A stretch of 6,730 bases of DNA from Chloroflexota bacterium (GTDB lineage: Bacteria; Chloroflexota; Limnocylindria; Limnocylindrales; CSP1-4). The notes under the pieces are model-generated. The model was not told the origin of the DNA. It ran no database searches and saw only the letters and a program-made list of their open reading frames with translations. The position numbers and the translations under genes are program-made. The stretch's first letter is position 1, and every line of letters starts with the position of its first letter. This document shows positions 1 to 6,560 of this stretch, piece after piece. The DNA lies in contig JACCQX010000052.1 in NCBI GenBank assembly GCA_013813905.1, positions 1 through 6,730 of the forward strand. Direction: 5' to 3'.

Positions 1-1
1 C

Positions 2-430
2 GCGCCACTGGCTGCCCGCGCGCCCACCTACGGGCGGCTGCTGCTGGAGCTGCTGGCCGATCCGCGCATCCCCCTGTCGCGCAAGGCCGTGCTGGGCGTG
101 GCCGCCGGGTACGTGGTCATGCCCCTCGACCTGGTGCCCGACGTCGTCCCCGTGGTGGGCCGCCTGGACGACATCGCCATCGTGGTCCTGGCCCTGGACC
201 TGTTCCTGGAGAGCGTCCCGCAGGACCTGCTCTACGAGAAGCTGGCCGCCCTGGACATCGATGGCCGGGAGCTGGAGCGCGACCTGGCGCGCGTCCGTCG
301 CTTCGTGCCGCGGCCCGTGCGCATGATCGCCAAGCGCCTGCCCGACCTCATCGAGAAGGCGGCCGCCGGCGCCCGCCGCGCCCAGGCCGATGCTCGGCCC
401 AACCCTGCCATGGAGGAAGTCCCCGCGTGA
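2..430 (+). CDS. DUF1232 (YkvA-like) protein, 5'-truncated by window edge
   Basis: The frame is open from base 2, so the gene begins upstream of the window and 142 codons plus the stop are visible. An internal GTG at 89 would cut into the domain and is not the real start. The DUF1232 hallmark is clear: DPRIPLSRKAVLG, then a hydrophobic segment with PLDLVPD, VPVVGRLDD and a second hydrophobic stretch (IAIVVLALDLFL). Members of this family are small proteins with one or two hydrophobic helices, often predicted to be membrane-associated; their biochemical role is unknown. The C-terminal third is basic and charged (RRFVPRPVRMIAKRLPDL) and ends in an Ala/Pro-rich tail. The TGA stop overlaps the rplI GTG start, so the two genes are very likely co-transcribed and translationally coupled. 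The family call is firm; no function can be assigned from sequence. Confidence 0.87.
   Translation, partial: APLAARAPTYGRLLLELLADPRIPLSRKAVLGVAAGYVVMPLDLVPDVVPVVGRLDDIAIVVLALDLFLESVPQDLLYEKLAALDIDGRELERDLARVRRFVPRPVRMIAKRLPDLIEKAAAGARRAQADARPNPAMEEVPA
412..416 (+). promoter_or_regulatory. Ribosome binding site of rplI
   Basis: GGAGG (within TGGAGGAAGT) lies inside the end of the DUF1232 reading frame, 10 bases before the GTG at 427. It supports the GTG start, which gives an N-terminus (MKVILINDV) matching bacterial L9, and it fits coupled translation through the GTGA overlap. Confidence 0.75.
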
Positions 431-873
431 AGGTGATCCTGATCAACGATGTCCAGACGCTGGGCAAGAGCGGCGAGCTCAAGGACGTCACCGACGGCTA
501 CGCCCGCAACTTCCTGATCCCCCGGAAGCTGGCCGTGCCTGCCGCCGGAGGCGCCTATCGCGCCTGGCAGCATGACATCGCTTCGCGCGAGGACAAGCGC
601 AAGAAGGAGCGCGCCGAAGCGGAGGTCGCCGCGCAGCGCATCGGCTCCACCACGCTGACCATGGGCGTGAAGGTGGGCGAGGGCGGCAAGCTCTACGGCT
701 CGATCACGTCCAAGGAGATCGCCGAGGCCCTGGGCCGGCGGGGCATCGTGGTCGATCGCCACAAGGTGGACCTGGACGAGCCGCTCAAGATGCTGGGCAC
801 GTACAAGGTTGCCATCAAGGTCTTCTCCGGCATGACGCCGGAGGTCACCATCGTGGTCGAGCCCAAGGGCTAG
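427..873 (+). CDS. rplI: 50S ribosomal protein L9
   Basis: This 148-aa protein is a full-length bacterial L9, which binds 23S rRNA through its N-terminal domain and reaches out from the base of the L1 stalk. The N-domain shows the L9 signature: MKVILINDV, LGKSGELKDV, then DGYARNFLIPRKLAVPA (about residues 24-40). A charged helix rich in Lys/Glu/Arg (about residues 53-70) is the long connecting helix. The C-domain has GGKLYGSITSKEIAEAL, GIVVDRHKVDLDEPLKMLGTYKVAIKV and a terminal strand ending in VVEPKG. Length is normal for the family. The start is GTG, overlapping the upstream stop as GTGA and served by GGAGG at 412-416. In many bacteria rplI sits with rpsF, ssb and rpsR, and dnaB often follows; here DUF1232 precedes it and an uncharacterised gene follows. 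No frameshift or missing region is seen. Confidence 0.97.
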   Translation: MKVILINDVQTLGKSGELKDVTDGYARNFLIPRKLAVPAAGGAYRAWQHDIASREDKRKKERAEAEVAAQRIGSTTLTMGVKVGEGGKLYGSITSKEIAEALGRRGIVVDRHKVDLDEPLKMLGTYKVAIKVFSGMTPEVTIVVEPKG

Positions 874-914
874 AGCGGGCAGACCGACGGCTATCATCAG
901 GGCCTGCTTACAGA

Positions 915-920
915 GGGAGG
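915..920 (+). promoter_or_regulatory. Ribosome binding site of the 147-aa gene
   Basis: GGGAGG stands 6 bases before the ATG at 927. It is one of the best Shine-Dalgarno matches in the window and fixes the start of the unknown protein. Confidence 0.75.
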
Positions 921-926
921 CGCAGG

Positions 927-1370
927 ATGGCGACCCAGGACGAGCGCGGCGACTTCAACGAGGAGGACCTGTATGACCGGTTCCCCTCGGGTGCCGATGA
1001 CGGGTTCGGGCCCGAGCAGGGGTTCGACACATGCACGCGCATCAACGATCGTGGCCTCTTCACCGACGAGGCACTCCAGGACCCGGCGATCGCGGCCTTC
1101 GTGGATGCGCCCATCCAGATCTACTACTACCAGAGCAAGAGCAGTCACCGAGAGTCGGAGTACTTCATCCACAAGCCCCTCAAGGCCCTGACCGGGCAGG
1201 TGGACGGTATCCGTGGCCGGATCGAGGGGATCCCGGAGGATGCTCATATCGTCACGCTGGTGCTCAACCATGAGCGCACGCTCGCGTGGCGTATCACCCG
1301 GACCATCGCCATGGCGGATGGTCACACCGTCGGGCAGATGATCCACAAGGAGGGCGACGGCTCTTCGTAA
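927..1370 (+). CDS. Conserved-looking hypothetical protein, 147 aa
   Basis: I do not recognise this protein. It has a strong ribosome binding site 6 bases before its ATG and ends in TAA. The N-terminal 40 residues are acidic and polar (DERGDFNEEDLYDRF, then a Gly/Asp-rich stretch), suggesting a flexible start. The middle looks folded: a segment around IAAFVDAPIQIYYYQSKSS, then SEYFIHKPLKALTGQVDGIRG. The C-terminal half alternates hydrophobic and polar residues (AHIVTLVLNHERTLAWRITRTIAM), as expected for beta strands in a small alpha/beta domain. There is no signal peptide, membrane segment, Cys cluster or nucleotide-binding motif; the single Cys is near residue 36. It lies 53 bases after rplI and 17 bases before the zinc-ribbon/cyclase gene, so it may share a transcript with the latter and could be functionally linked to it, but this is inference from spacing only. 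It is soluble and presumably cytoplasmic. Confidence 0.8.
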   Translation: MATQDERGDFNEEDLYDRFPSGADDGFGPEQGFDTCTRINDRGLFTDEALQDPAIAAFVDAPIQIYYYQSKSSHRESEYFIHKPLKALTGQVDGIRGRIEGIPEDAHIVTLVLNHERTLAWRITRTIAMADGHTVGQMIHKEGDGSS

Positions 1371-1387
1371 GGGCCGCTCACCGGCTT

Positions 1388-4300
1388 ATGCCGTGCCCGA
1401 GCTGTGGTCTCGAGAACGCCGAGGCCGCACGGTTCTGCGGCTCGTGCGGTCGGCGGCTGACCGCCACCTGTCCCCATTGCGGCGCGGCCGTCACTCCCGG
1501 GCTGCGCTTCTGCATCGCCTGCGGCGGCCCGATGCCGGAAGCCCCGGTACCTGCTTCACGACCGGGCGGGGGCCCTCCGGACTCGTCGCAGGCTTCCGAG
1601 CGCCGTCTCGTATCGGTGCTCTTCGTTGACATCGAGGACTTCACGGCTCTCGCGGAATCCCTGGACCCGGAGGACGTCCGCATCCTTCAGGCCAGCTACT
1701 TCGAGGTGGCACGCTCGGTCGTGTCGCGCTACGGCGGCACGCTGGAGAAGTTCATCGGCGATGCGGTCATGGCCGTGTGGGGCGCTCCGACAGCGCACGA
1801 GGACGATGGCCAGCGCGCCGTCCTGGCAGCCCTCGAACTGGTGGCCGCCGTGGGCAAGCTACGCGGAGCGGCGCCCGACCATCGGCTGACCGCCCGCGCG
1901 GCGGTCGCCACCGGCGAGGCGGCCGTGACGCTGGGGGTGGAGGGACAGGGCATGGTGGCCGGTGACCTGGTCAACCTCGCCTCTCGACTCCAGGGCAAGG
2001 CACCGTCCAACGGCGTGCTGGTCAACGAAGCGACCCGACGCGTGGTGGGCGACGCGGTGAGATTCGCGCCGGCCGGGAAGGCACGCCTGAAGGGCAAGAG
2101 CGGCGCGGTCGCGACCTGGCGCGCGGTCGAGCTGGCCGACGTGCGCAGTCCGGGTCGCGGCGCCGGTCACGCCGGCCCGTTCGTGGGGCGGGATGGTGAG
2201 CTGGCCGAGCTGATGGAGCTCTATCGCCGCTCCGTTGCCGAAGGTCGCAGCCGCCTCATCTCCGTGCTGGGCATCGCGGGCATCGGCAAGAGCCGGCTCG
2301 TGTGGGAGTTCGAGCGTCAGTTGGATGCGCTGCCCGAAGCGGTCGCCTTCCACGTCGGTCGTGCCCCGGCGTATGGCAAGGGGATCACCTTCGCGCCGCT
2401 GGCCGAGATGGTGCGCCGGCGGGCGCGCATCACGGAGGGTACGGAGTCGGAGCTGGCGGCGCGCCAACTGTCTACGACGCTCGTGGAGCTGTTGGCTGAT
2501 GAGTCCGAGCGACAGTGGATCGAGCCTCGGCTGGCGACGCTCCTCGATCCGGGCTCGCACGCAGCCTACGACCGCGATGAGCTCTTCGCCGCCTGGCGGC
2601 GCTTCTTCGAGCGTGTCTCGGCCTGGGCGCCGGCGCTCCTGGTCTTCGAGGATCTGCAGTGGGCCGAAGCCGCCCTCCTCGACTTCATCGATCACCTGGC
2701 GGACTGGTCCCGCCGGCATCCCATCGTGATCGTGGCGTTGGCGCGACCGGAGCTGCTGGACCGACGCCCCACCTGGGGCGCGGGCCACCACAGCTTCACG
2801 GCGATGCATCTCGAGCGCGTCGCTGACGACGGGATGGCCCAGCTGCTGGATGGTCTGGCACCGGGACTGCCCGAGCCTGCCGTGCGTCACATCCTCGATC
2901 GCGCCGGTGGCGTGCCGCTCTACGGCGTGGAGGTGGTGCGCATGCTCGTGGACCGCGGTCAAGTGCGCATTCGAGGCGGGCGCTTCGATCTGGTCGAGCC
3001 GCTGGAAAGCGTGGACATACCCGAGACCCTGCACTCGTTGGTAGCAGCCCGCATCGACGCGATACCCCCTTCCGAGCGCGCCGTGCTCCTTTGCGCATCC
3101 GTCCTGGGGCGCCGCTTCCATCCGGACGCGCTGGCCGCCACCAGCCGCTTGGACCCCGGCGAAGCACGCGACCGTATCGCGGGACTCGTGCGCCGGGAGC
3201 TGTTGGCCGCCGACGAAGAGTTGCGCTCGCCCGGCCGGGGGCAACTCTCCTTCGTCCAGGATCTGGTCCGTGATGTCGCTTATCGCACGCTGTCGCGTCG
3301 TGAGCGGCGCGTGCTCCACGTCGCCGCCGCCGACCATCTCGAGTCGTTGCGCGAGTCGGACCTGGTAGAGGCAGTGGCCGAGCACCTGGTCGAGGCGCAT
3401 CGCGCGGCACCCGACCATTCGGAGGCCCCCGCCGTCGCGATGCGCGCGGTCAGCGCGCTGCGCCAGGCGGCCCAGCGGGCGCTCGCCCTGCGGGTGCCGG
3501 TGCGAGCCCTCACGCACCTCCAGCGAGGGCTGGAGCTGGTGGAGGATGCCGAGACTCGCGCCGTCCTATGGGAAGAGGCCGCGTTGGCGGCACGCGCGGC
3601 GCCGCGCTTCGAGCTCGCGGAAAGGTTCCTTCGCCAGCTGATCGAGTGGCGCACCACGCTCGGTCAGCGTGGGGAAGCCGCCCGCGCCACGGCGCAACTG
3701 GCCAGCCTGTTGCTCGCGACCGAGCGTCATGGGCCGGCGCTGGGCGATCTGGAGGCGGCGCTGAAGGGGATGGACGCATCGGATCCGGCCAGCCTGGAGC
3801 TGAGCGGTCAGCTGGCCCGGGCACATCTGCTGGTGGGCGACCATCAGCAGGCCCTGCGATGGGCGGATCGCACCCTGGACGCGGCCGAGCAGGTGGCTGC
3901 GACGGCCGTGGCCGTGGATGCGTTGATCACGCGCGGCACCGCGCAGACGCGGCTCGGCGATGATCGAGCCGGTCTGGCTGACCTGCACCGGGCGATCTCG
4001 GAGGCGGAGCGACTGGGGCTGATCGGAGCCGAGCTACGGGCCAGGAACAACCTGGCCTGGCTGGTGGTCTCGGACGATCCGCACGCCACGATGGAGGCGG
4101 CCCGCGGCGGCATGGAGCTGGCCACCAAGATGGGCGTCGGTGACATGGTCCTCCAGTTCGGCCAGGTCGCCGGTGCCGTCGCGCTCGACACAGGCGATTG
4201 GGACTGGGCGCTGGAGATGCTGGACCAGGTCCGCGATCGACCACAGGCGGCGGCGCACCGCATCGGGTCCGCCGCAAGCGAGGCGATGATCCGCGCCTTG

Positions 4301-4870
4301 CGCGGCGACCCGGCGGCCGGGCCCCTCCTCGACGCACTCGAGCCGCTGGACCCGGACACGGATGCCCAGATCGCTGCGGGGCTCGATCAAGCACGTGCCT
4401 GGCTCGCCTTCGTGGATGGCCGTCTGGACGATGCCCGCGTTCTTGCCGAGCGCGCCGCGGCACCGTCACTCGGCGCCGAGCAGCACGCCGCCTTGGCACT
4501 GGCCACGCGCGCCTCGCTGTGGCTGGGCCAGGCTGGCGCGGCCGAGGCAGGTCTCGCCCGCCTGGAGGGTCTGCGCGTGCATGGGCGAGCGGCCGCAGCG
4601 ACCGAGCTCACGCTGCGCGCCGGAGCGGCGTCACTTGCGGGGGACACAGCTTCCGGAGGGATCTACGACGAGGCCATCGCGGCATGGCGTTCCTTGCGTC
4701 TGCCGCTCCACCTGGCGATGTGCCTCATCGAACGTCACCGACTGCTGGCGCGCGCCGAGGGTGGGACGGAGGCGGACGGCCTTGCCGAGGCGGAGGCTAT
4801 CCTCCAAGGGCTGGGCGCGCGGGGGTTGCTGCGAACCATCAGGCCGGTCGCCTCGTCGGGCTCGCCATGA
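1388..4870 (+). CDS. Zinc-ribbon / class III nucleotide cyclase / AAA ATPase / TPR protein
   Basis: This 1160-aa protein is a multidomain signalling protein with no membrane segment, so probably cytoplasmic. Two zinc ribbons come first (Cys 3, 6, 17, 20 and 28, 31, 42, 45; each CxxC-X10-CxxC). After a Pro/Gly/Ser linker, residues 72-250 are a class III cyclase domain: metal-binding D81 (FVDIEDFT) and D125 (KFIGDAVMAVWG), adenine-type K121, and N196/R200 in VNLASRL; the usual substrate Asp is Met189. Residues 264-640 are an AAA/STAND-like ATPase with FVGRDGELAEL, Walker A GIAGIGKS (295-302) and Walker B LLVFED (to D422), followed by a winged-helix-like part with DLVRDVAYRTL. About 690-1150 is a helical TPR-like region. 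It probably makes cAMP in response to nucleotide state or a partner. The ATG at 1388 is preferred because MPCPSC begins the zinc ribbon; the in-frame ATG at 1286 adds 34 unusual residues that overlap the previous gene. No clear ribosome binding site precedes 1388, so coupling to the upstream gene is possible. The domain call is firm; ligand and partner are unknown. Confidence 0.93.
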   Translation: MPCPSCGLENAEAARFCGSCGRRLTATCPHCGAAVTPGLRFCIACGGPMPEAPVPASRPGGGPPDSSQASERRLVSVLFVDIEDFTALAESLDPEDVRILQASYFEVARSVVSRYGGTLEKFIGDAVMAVWGAPTAHEDDGQRAVLAALELVAAVGKLRGAAPDHRLTARAAVATGEAAVTLGVEGQGMVAGDLVNLASRLQGKAPSNGVLVNEATRRVVGDAVRFAPAGKARLKGKSGAVATWRAVELADVRSPGRGAGHAGPFVGRDGELAELMELYRRSVAEGRSRLISVLGIAGIGKSRLVWEFERQLDALPEAVAFHVGRAPAYGKGITFAPLAEMVRRRARITEGTESELAARQLSTTLVELLADESERQWIEPRLATLLDPGSHAAYDRDELFAAWRRFFERVSAWAPALLVFEDLQWAEAALLDFIDHLADWSRRHPIVIVALARPELLDRRPTWGAGHHSFTAMHLERVADDGMAQLLDGLAPGLPEPAVRHILDRAGGVPLYGVEVVRMLVDRGQVRIRGGRFDLVEPLESVDIPETLHSLVAARIDAIPPSERAVLLCASVLGRRFHPDALAATSRLDPGEARDRIAGLVRRELLAADEELRSPGRGQLSFVQDLVRDVAYRTLSRRERRVLHVAAADHLESLRESDLVEAVAEHLVEAHRAAPDHSEAPAVAMRAVSALRQAAQRALALRVPVRALTHLQRGLELVEDAETRAVLWEEAALAARAAPRFELAERFLRQLIEWRTTLGQRGEAARATAQLASLLLATERHGPALGDLEAALKGMDASDPASLELSGQLARAHLLVGDHQQALRWADRTLDAAEQVAATAVAVDALITRGTAQTRLGDDRAGLADLHRAISEAERLGLIGAELRARNNLAWLVVSDDPHATMEAARGGMELATKMGVGDMVLQFGQVAGAVALDTGDWDWALEMLDQVRDRPQAAAHRIGSAASEAMIRALRGDPAAGPLLDALEPLDPDTDAQIAAGLDQARAWLAFVDGRLDDARVLAERAAAPSLGAEQHAALALATRASLWLGQAGAAEAGLARLEGLRVHGRAAAATELTLRAGAASLAGDTASGGIYDEAIAAWRSLRLPLHLAMCLIERHRLLARAEGGTEADGLAEAEAILQGLGARGLLRTIRPVASSGSP

Positions 4871-4965
4871 CTCCCGCTGGTTCAGCGCATCCGGGGCGGC
4901 ATGATCGAGCGTGGCTGCATAATCACGCGGCCAACCGTCAAGCCTGACGCACGGATACGCCGACG
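4871..4965. other. Intergenic gap before the dehydrogenase gene
   Basis: This 95-base gap has no convincing terminator hairpin. The only promoter-like element is CATAAT at 4918-4923 in an AT-richer patch, without a recognisable -35 box 16-18 bases upstream. No Shine-Dalgarno sequence precedes the ATG at 4966. The dehydrogenase probably has its own promoter here, given the gap and the change of function, but the sequence alone does not define it. Confidence 0.35.
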
Positions 4966-6423
4966 ATGACGATCCTCCGCTCCACCGTACTGGTCCTGCT
5001 GACGGGAGCCGTCGCAGCGTGCACCGCGGCGCCGCCTTCGCTTGTGCCGAGTCCCAGCACGACATCCCTGGCTTCGCTGCCACCGAGCCCCCTGCCGTCC
5101 GGCTCAGCAGAGCCTGCCACGGCGACACCCGGGGCGAGCCCCTCCACGCCTGGCCCTACCTCGAGCGTCGCCCCGTCCCCCACGGCGGACCCCAGTCCAG
5201 CGCCGAGCGCGGCTGCGACCCCGAGTCCGGCTGCGATCCCGAGTCCTGGGGCGAGTCCCAGCCCCACCGCGAGACCCGCCGGCGGACGGCCGCCGGCCTA
5301 CGGCGTGGAGACGGTGCTGGACGACCTGAACCGACCGAACTACGTGACGAGCCCAGGCGATCCACGACAGTTGTTCATCGTGGAGCAGAGGGGCCGTGTG
5401 CTGCTCGCCGAGCGAGCGTCGGTCGAGGAGCCCTGGCAGAAGCGCGGCACCTTCCTGGACATCGGCGACCGGGTGATCCATCCCGGGAACAACGACCTTC
5501 AGAGCAACGAGCAGGGCCTGCTCGGGCTGGCCTTCCATCCCCGCTACGCCGAGAACGGGCTCTTCTACGTCTACTACACCCGCCTGGACGATGATCCCGA
5601 GCGCGCTGGGGACATCGTCATCGAGGAATACCAGCGAGCGGCGGCAGAGCAAGCGGATCCGGCGTCGGCTCGGCTCGTCCTGGAGCTGGACAAGGAGAGC
5701 GCCAGCCATAACGGCGGGTGGCTGGCCTTCGGCCCGGACGGGTACCTGTACATCGCGACGGGTGACGGGACCCGCGGCTTCCGTTCGCAGAACATCAACA
5801 ACAGGGCCGGCAAGATCCTGCGCGTGGACCCGCTGGACCCTGACGGGCCGGGGCCTGCCCAGTACACTGCCCCACCGGACAACCCGTACATCGAGGACGG
5901 CGACGAGCTGGTCTGGACGTCCGGCCTGCGCAATCCCTTCCGGGCAAGCCACGACCGCCTGACCGGGGACCTCTGGATCGGCGATGTCGGAAGGCTGGTG
6001 TACGAGGAGATCGATCACGCCCTGGCCCCCGACGCGGGCAAGGGTCTCGACTACGGCTGGTGGCTGTGCGAGGGAGAGGAGCCCTTTCGCGGCACGCCGG
6101 ACGACTGCGGACCACCGCCCAACACGAGCGATCGTCCCATCCTCCAGTACGCACACCCGGTCGAGGAGGGCACCCCCAACTGCGCCGTGGCGGGCGGCTA
6201 CGTCTATCGCGGCACACTCCAGCCGGCACTCTACGGTCGCTACTTCTTCGGCGACTACTGCTCTGGGCGCATCTGGTCCATCTCCACCGACCATTCGCTG
6301 GCTGATCCGCTGCCGCGGGCGGTGGACAGCGGCGGCTACATCGTGTCCTTCGGTGAGGACGCGGATGGGGAGCTGTACGCCGTCGACCTGAGGGGGCGCA
6401 TCCTGCGGGTGGTCGAGCAGTAG
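4966..6423 (+). CDS. Secreted PQQ-dependent sugar dehydrogenase family lipoprotein
   Basis: This 485-aa protein belongs to the glucose/sorbosone dehydrogenase (soluble GDH, Asd/YliI-like) beta-propeller family, which oxidises sugars using PQQ and calcium. A short signal peptide (MTILRSTVLVLLTGAVAAC) ends in a lipobox VAAC with Cys19, so the mature protein is predicted to be lipid-anchored on the outer face of the membrane. Residues 20-110 are a Pro/Ser/Ala/Thr linker. The catalytic domain (about 112-485) carries NEQGLLGLAFHP (181-192), SHNGGWLAFGPDGYLYIATGDG with the likely catalytic His248, NNRAGKILRVDPLDPDG, GLRNPF (R322-N323 match the Arg-Asn pair of soluble GDH), GDVGRLVYEEID, LDYGWWLCEG, GGYVYRG, GDYCSGRIW and SFGEDADGELYAVD. 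Cys368, 381, 406 and 432 could form two disulfides, fitting an exported protein. No ribosome binding site is obvious. No PQQ synthesis genes are nearby, so PQQ would be made elsewhere or scavenged. The fold is firm; substrate, and even true PQQ use, are not shown. Confidence 0.93.
   Translation: MTILRSTVLVLLTGAVAACTAAPPSLVPSPSTTSLASLPPSPLPSGSAEPATATPGASPSTPGPTSSVAPSPTADPSPAPSAAATPSPAAIPSPGASPSPTARPAGGRPPAYGVETVLDDLNRPNYVTSPGDPRQLFIVEQRGRVLLAERASVEEPWQKRGTFLDIGDRVIHPGNNDLQSNEQGLLGLAFHPRYAENGLFYVYYTRLDDDPERAGDIVIEEYQRAAAEQADPASARLVLELDKESASHNGGWLAFGPDGYLYIATGDGTRGFRSQNINNRAGKILRVDPLDPDGPGPAQYTAPPDNPYIEDGDELVWTSGLRNPFRASHDRLTGDLWIGDVGRLVYEEIDHALAPDAGKGLDYGWWLCEGEEPFRGTPDDCGPPPNTSDRPILQYAHPVEEGTPNCAVAGGYVYRGTLQPALYGRYFFGDYCSGRIWSISTDHSLADPLPRAVDSGGYIVSFGEDADGELYAVDLRGRILRVVEQ
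5023..5295 (+). repeat. Low-complexity Pro/Ser/Ala linker with an 18-bp tandem repeat
   Basis: Bases 5023-5295 encode residues 20-110 of the dehydrogenase, almost only Pro, Ser, Ala, Thr and Gly. Within it, 5212-5229 and 5230-5247 are two 18-base units matching at 16 positions (GCTGCGAcCCCGAGTCCg / GCTGCGAtCCCGAGTCCt). They encode AATPSP and AAIPSP; a degenerate third unit at 5248-5265 encodes GASPSP. It acts as a flexible stalk between the lipid anchor and the catalytic domain, as often seen in lipoproteins of high-GC monoderm-like bacteria. It probably grew by slippage. Confidence 0.8.
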
Positions 6424-6470
6424 CCTACGAGCAACAGCTCTCATCACTTGAGAGTTACGCCGGTCGTAGG
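6424..6470 (+). terminator. Nested stem-loop after the dehydrogenase gene, possible terminator
   Basis: The outer arms CCTACGA (6424-6430) and TCGTAGG (6464-6470) are perfect inverted repeats. Between them, AGCTCTCA (6436-6443) and TGAGAGTT (6449-6456) form an inner stem with one G-U pair and a 5-base loop, TCACT. The structure starts at the first base after the stop codon, as terminators often do. No T-run follows 6470 (TAAACGCC), so it is not a classical intrinsic terminator; it could be a Rho-type or 3'-stabilising hairpin. Confidence 0.5.
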
Positions 6471-6531
6471 TAAACGCCGGTCTGGGTCGCTTGCACCGGT
6501 TTGAGGGGTGTGTCTTGGGCGGTTGGTCCGC

Positions 6532-6537
6532 TATCCT
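6532..6537 (+). promoter_or_regulatory. Possible -10 box of the antitoxin gene
   Basis: TATCCT matches the -10 consensus at four of six positions, including the key TA and the final T, and stands 34 bases before the ATG. No good -35 box lies 16-18 bases upstream (TGTGTC at 6509-6514 is poor), so the call is weak. It overlaps the left arm of the palindrome, as expected for a self-repressed promoter. Confidence 0.3.
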
Positions 6538-6559
6538 TACCTGTACGCACAAGTAAGGA
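6534..6559. promoter_or_regulatory. Imperfect palindrome, candidate operator of the AbrB-type gene
   Basis: TCCTTAC (6534-6540) is the exact reverse complement of GTAAGGA (6553-6559), and inside these TGT (6542-6544) pairs with ACA (6549-6551), leaving one mismatch per arm and a 4-base centre, ACGC. Ten of 11 positions per arm are symmetrical. The right arm contains the Shine-Dalgarno sequence, and the left arm overlaps the possible -10 box. Antitoxins of this class usually bind palindromes in their own promoter. As RNA, the same sequence would form a hairpin hiding the ribosome binding site. Which of the two acts cannot be decided from sequence. Confidence 0.55.
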
Positions 6560-6560
6560 G
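6554..6560 (+). promoter_or_regulatory. Ribosome binding site of the antitoxin gene
   Basis: TAAGGAG stands 5 bases before the ATG at 6566. It favours this start over the second in-frame ATG at 6584, which immediately precedes the conserved SSKGQ motif. Confidence 0.7.

Noticed and set aside
892..897. TATCAT, a possible -10 box between rplI and the 147-aa gene
   Set aside because: No -35 box lies at a suitable distance, and the gap is short enough for read-through from rplI.
874..912. Possible hairpin after rplI (GGGCAG with CTGCTT)
   Set aside because: Only four Watson-Crick pairs and two G-U pairs with a long loop and no T-run; too weak for a terminator.
1286..1387. Upstream ATG extending the cyclase protein by 34 residues
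   Set aside because: The extension overlaps the preceding gene by 85 bases and has a His/Arg-rich composition with no family match; the zinc ribbon begins naturally at the ATG at 1388.
1859..3517. 552-codon open frame on the minus strand
   Set aside because: It lies wholly inside the cyclase/AAA gene, has no ribosome binding site or recognisable domain, and is rich in Arg/His/Gly/Gln as expected for a shadow of a GC-rich gene.
4938..5267. Gly/Ala/Leu-rich minus-strand frame that looks like a repetitive membrane protein
   Set aside because: It is the complement of the Pro/Ser/Ala linker codons; the apparent repeats come from that low-complexity DNA.
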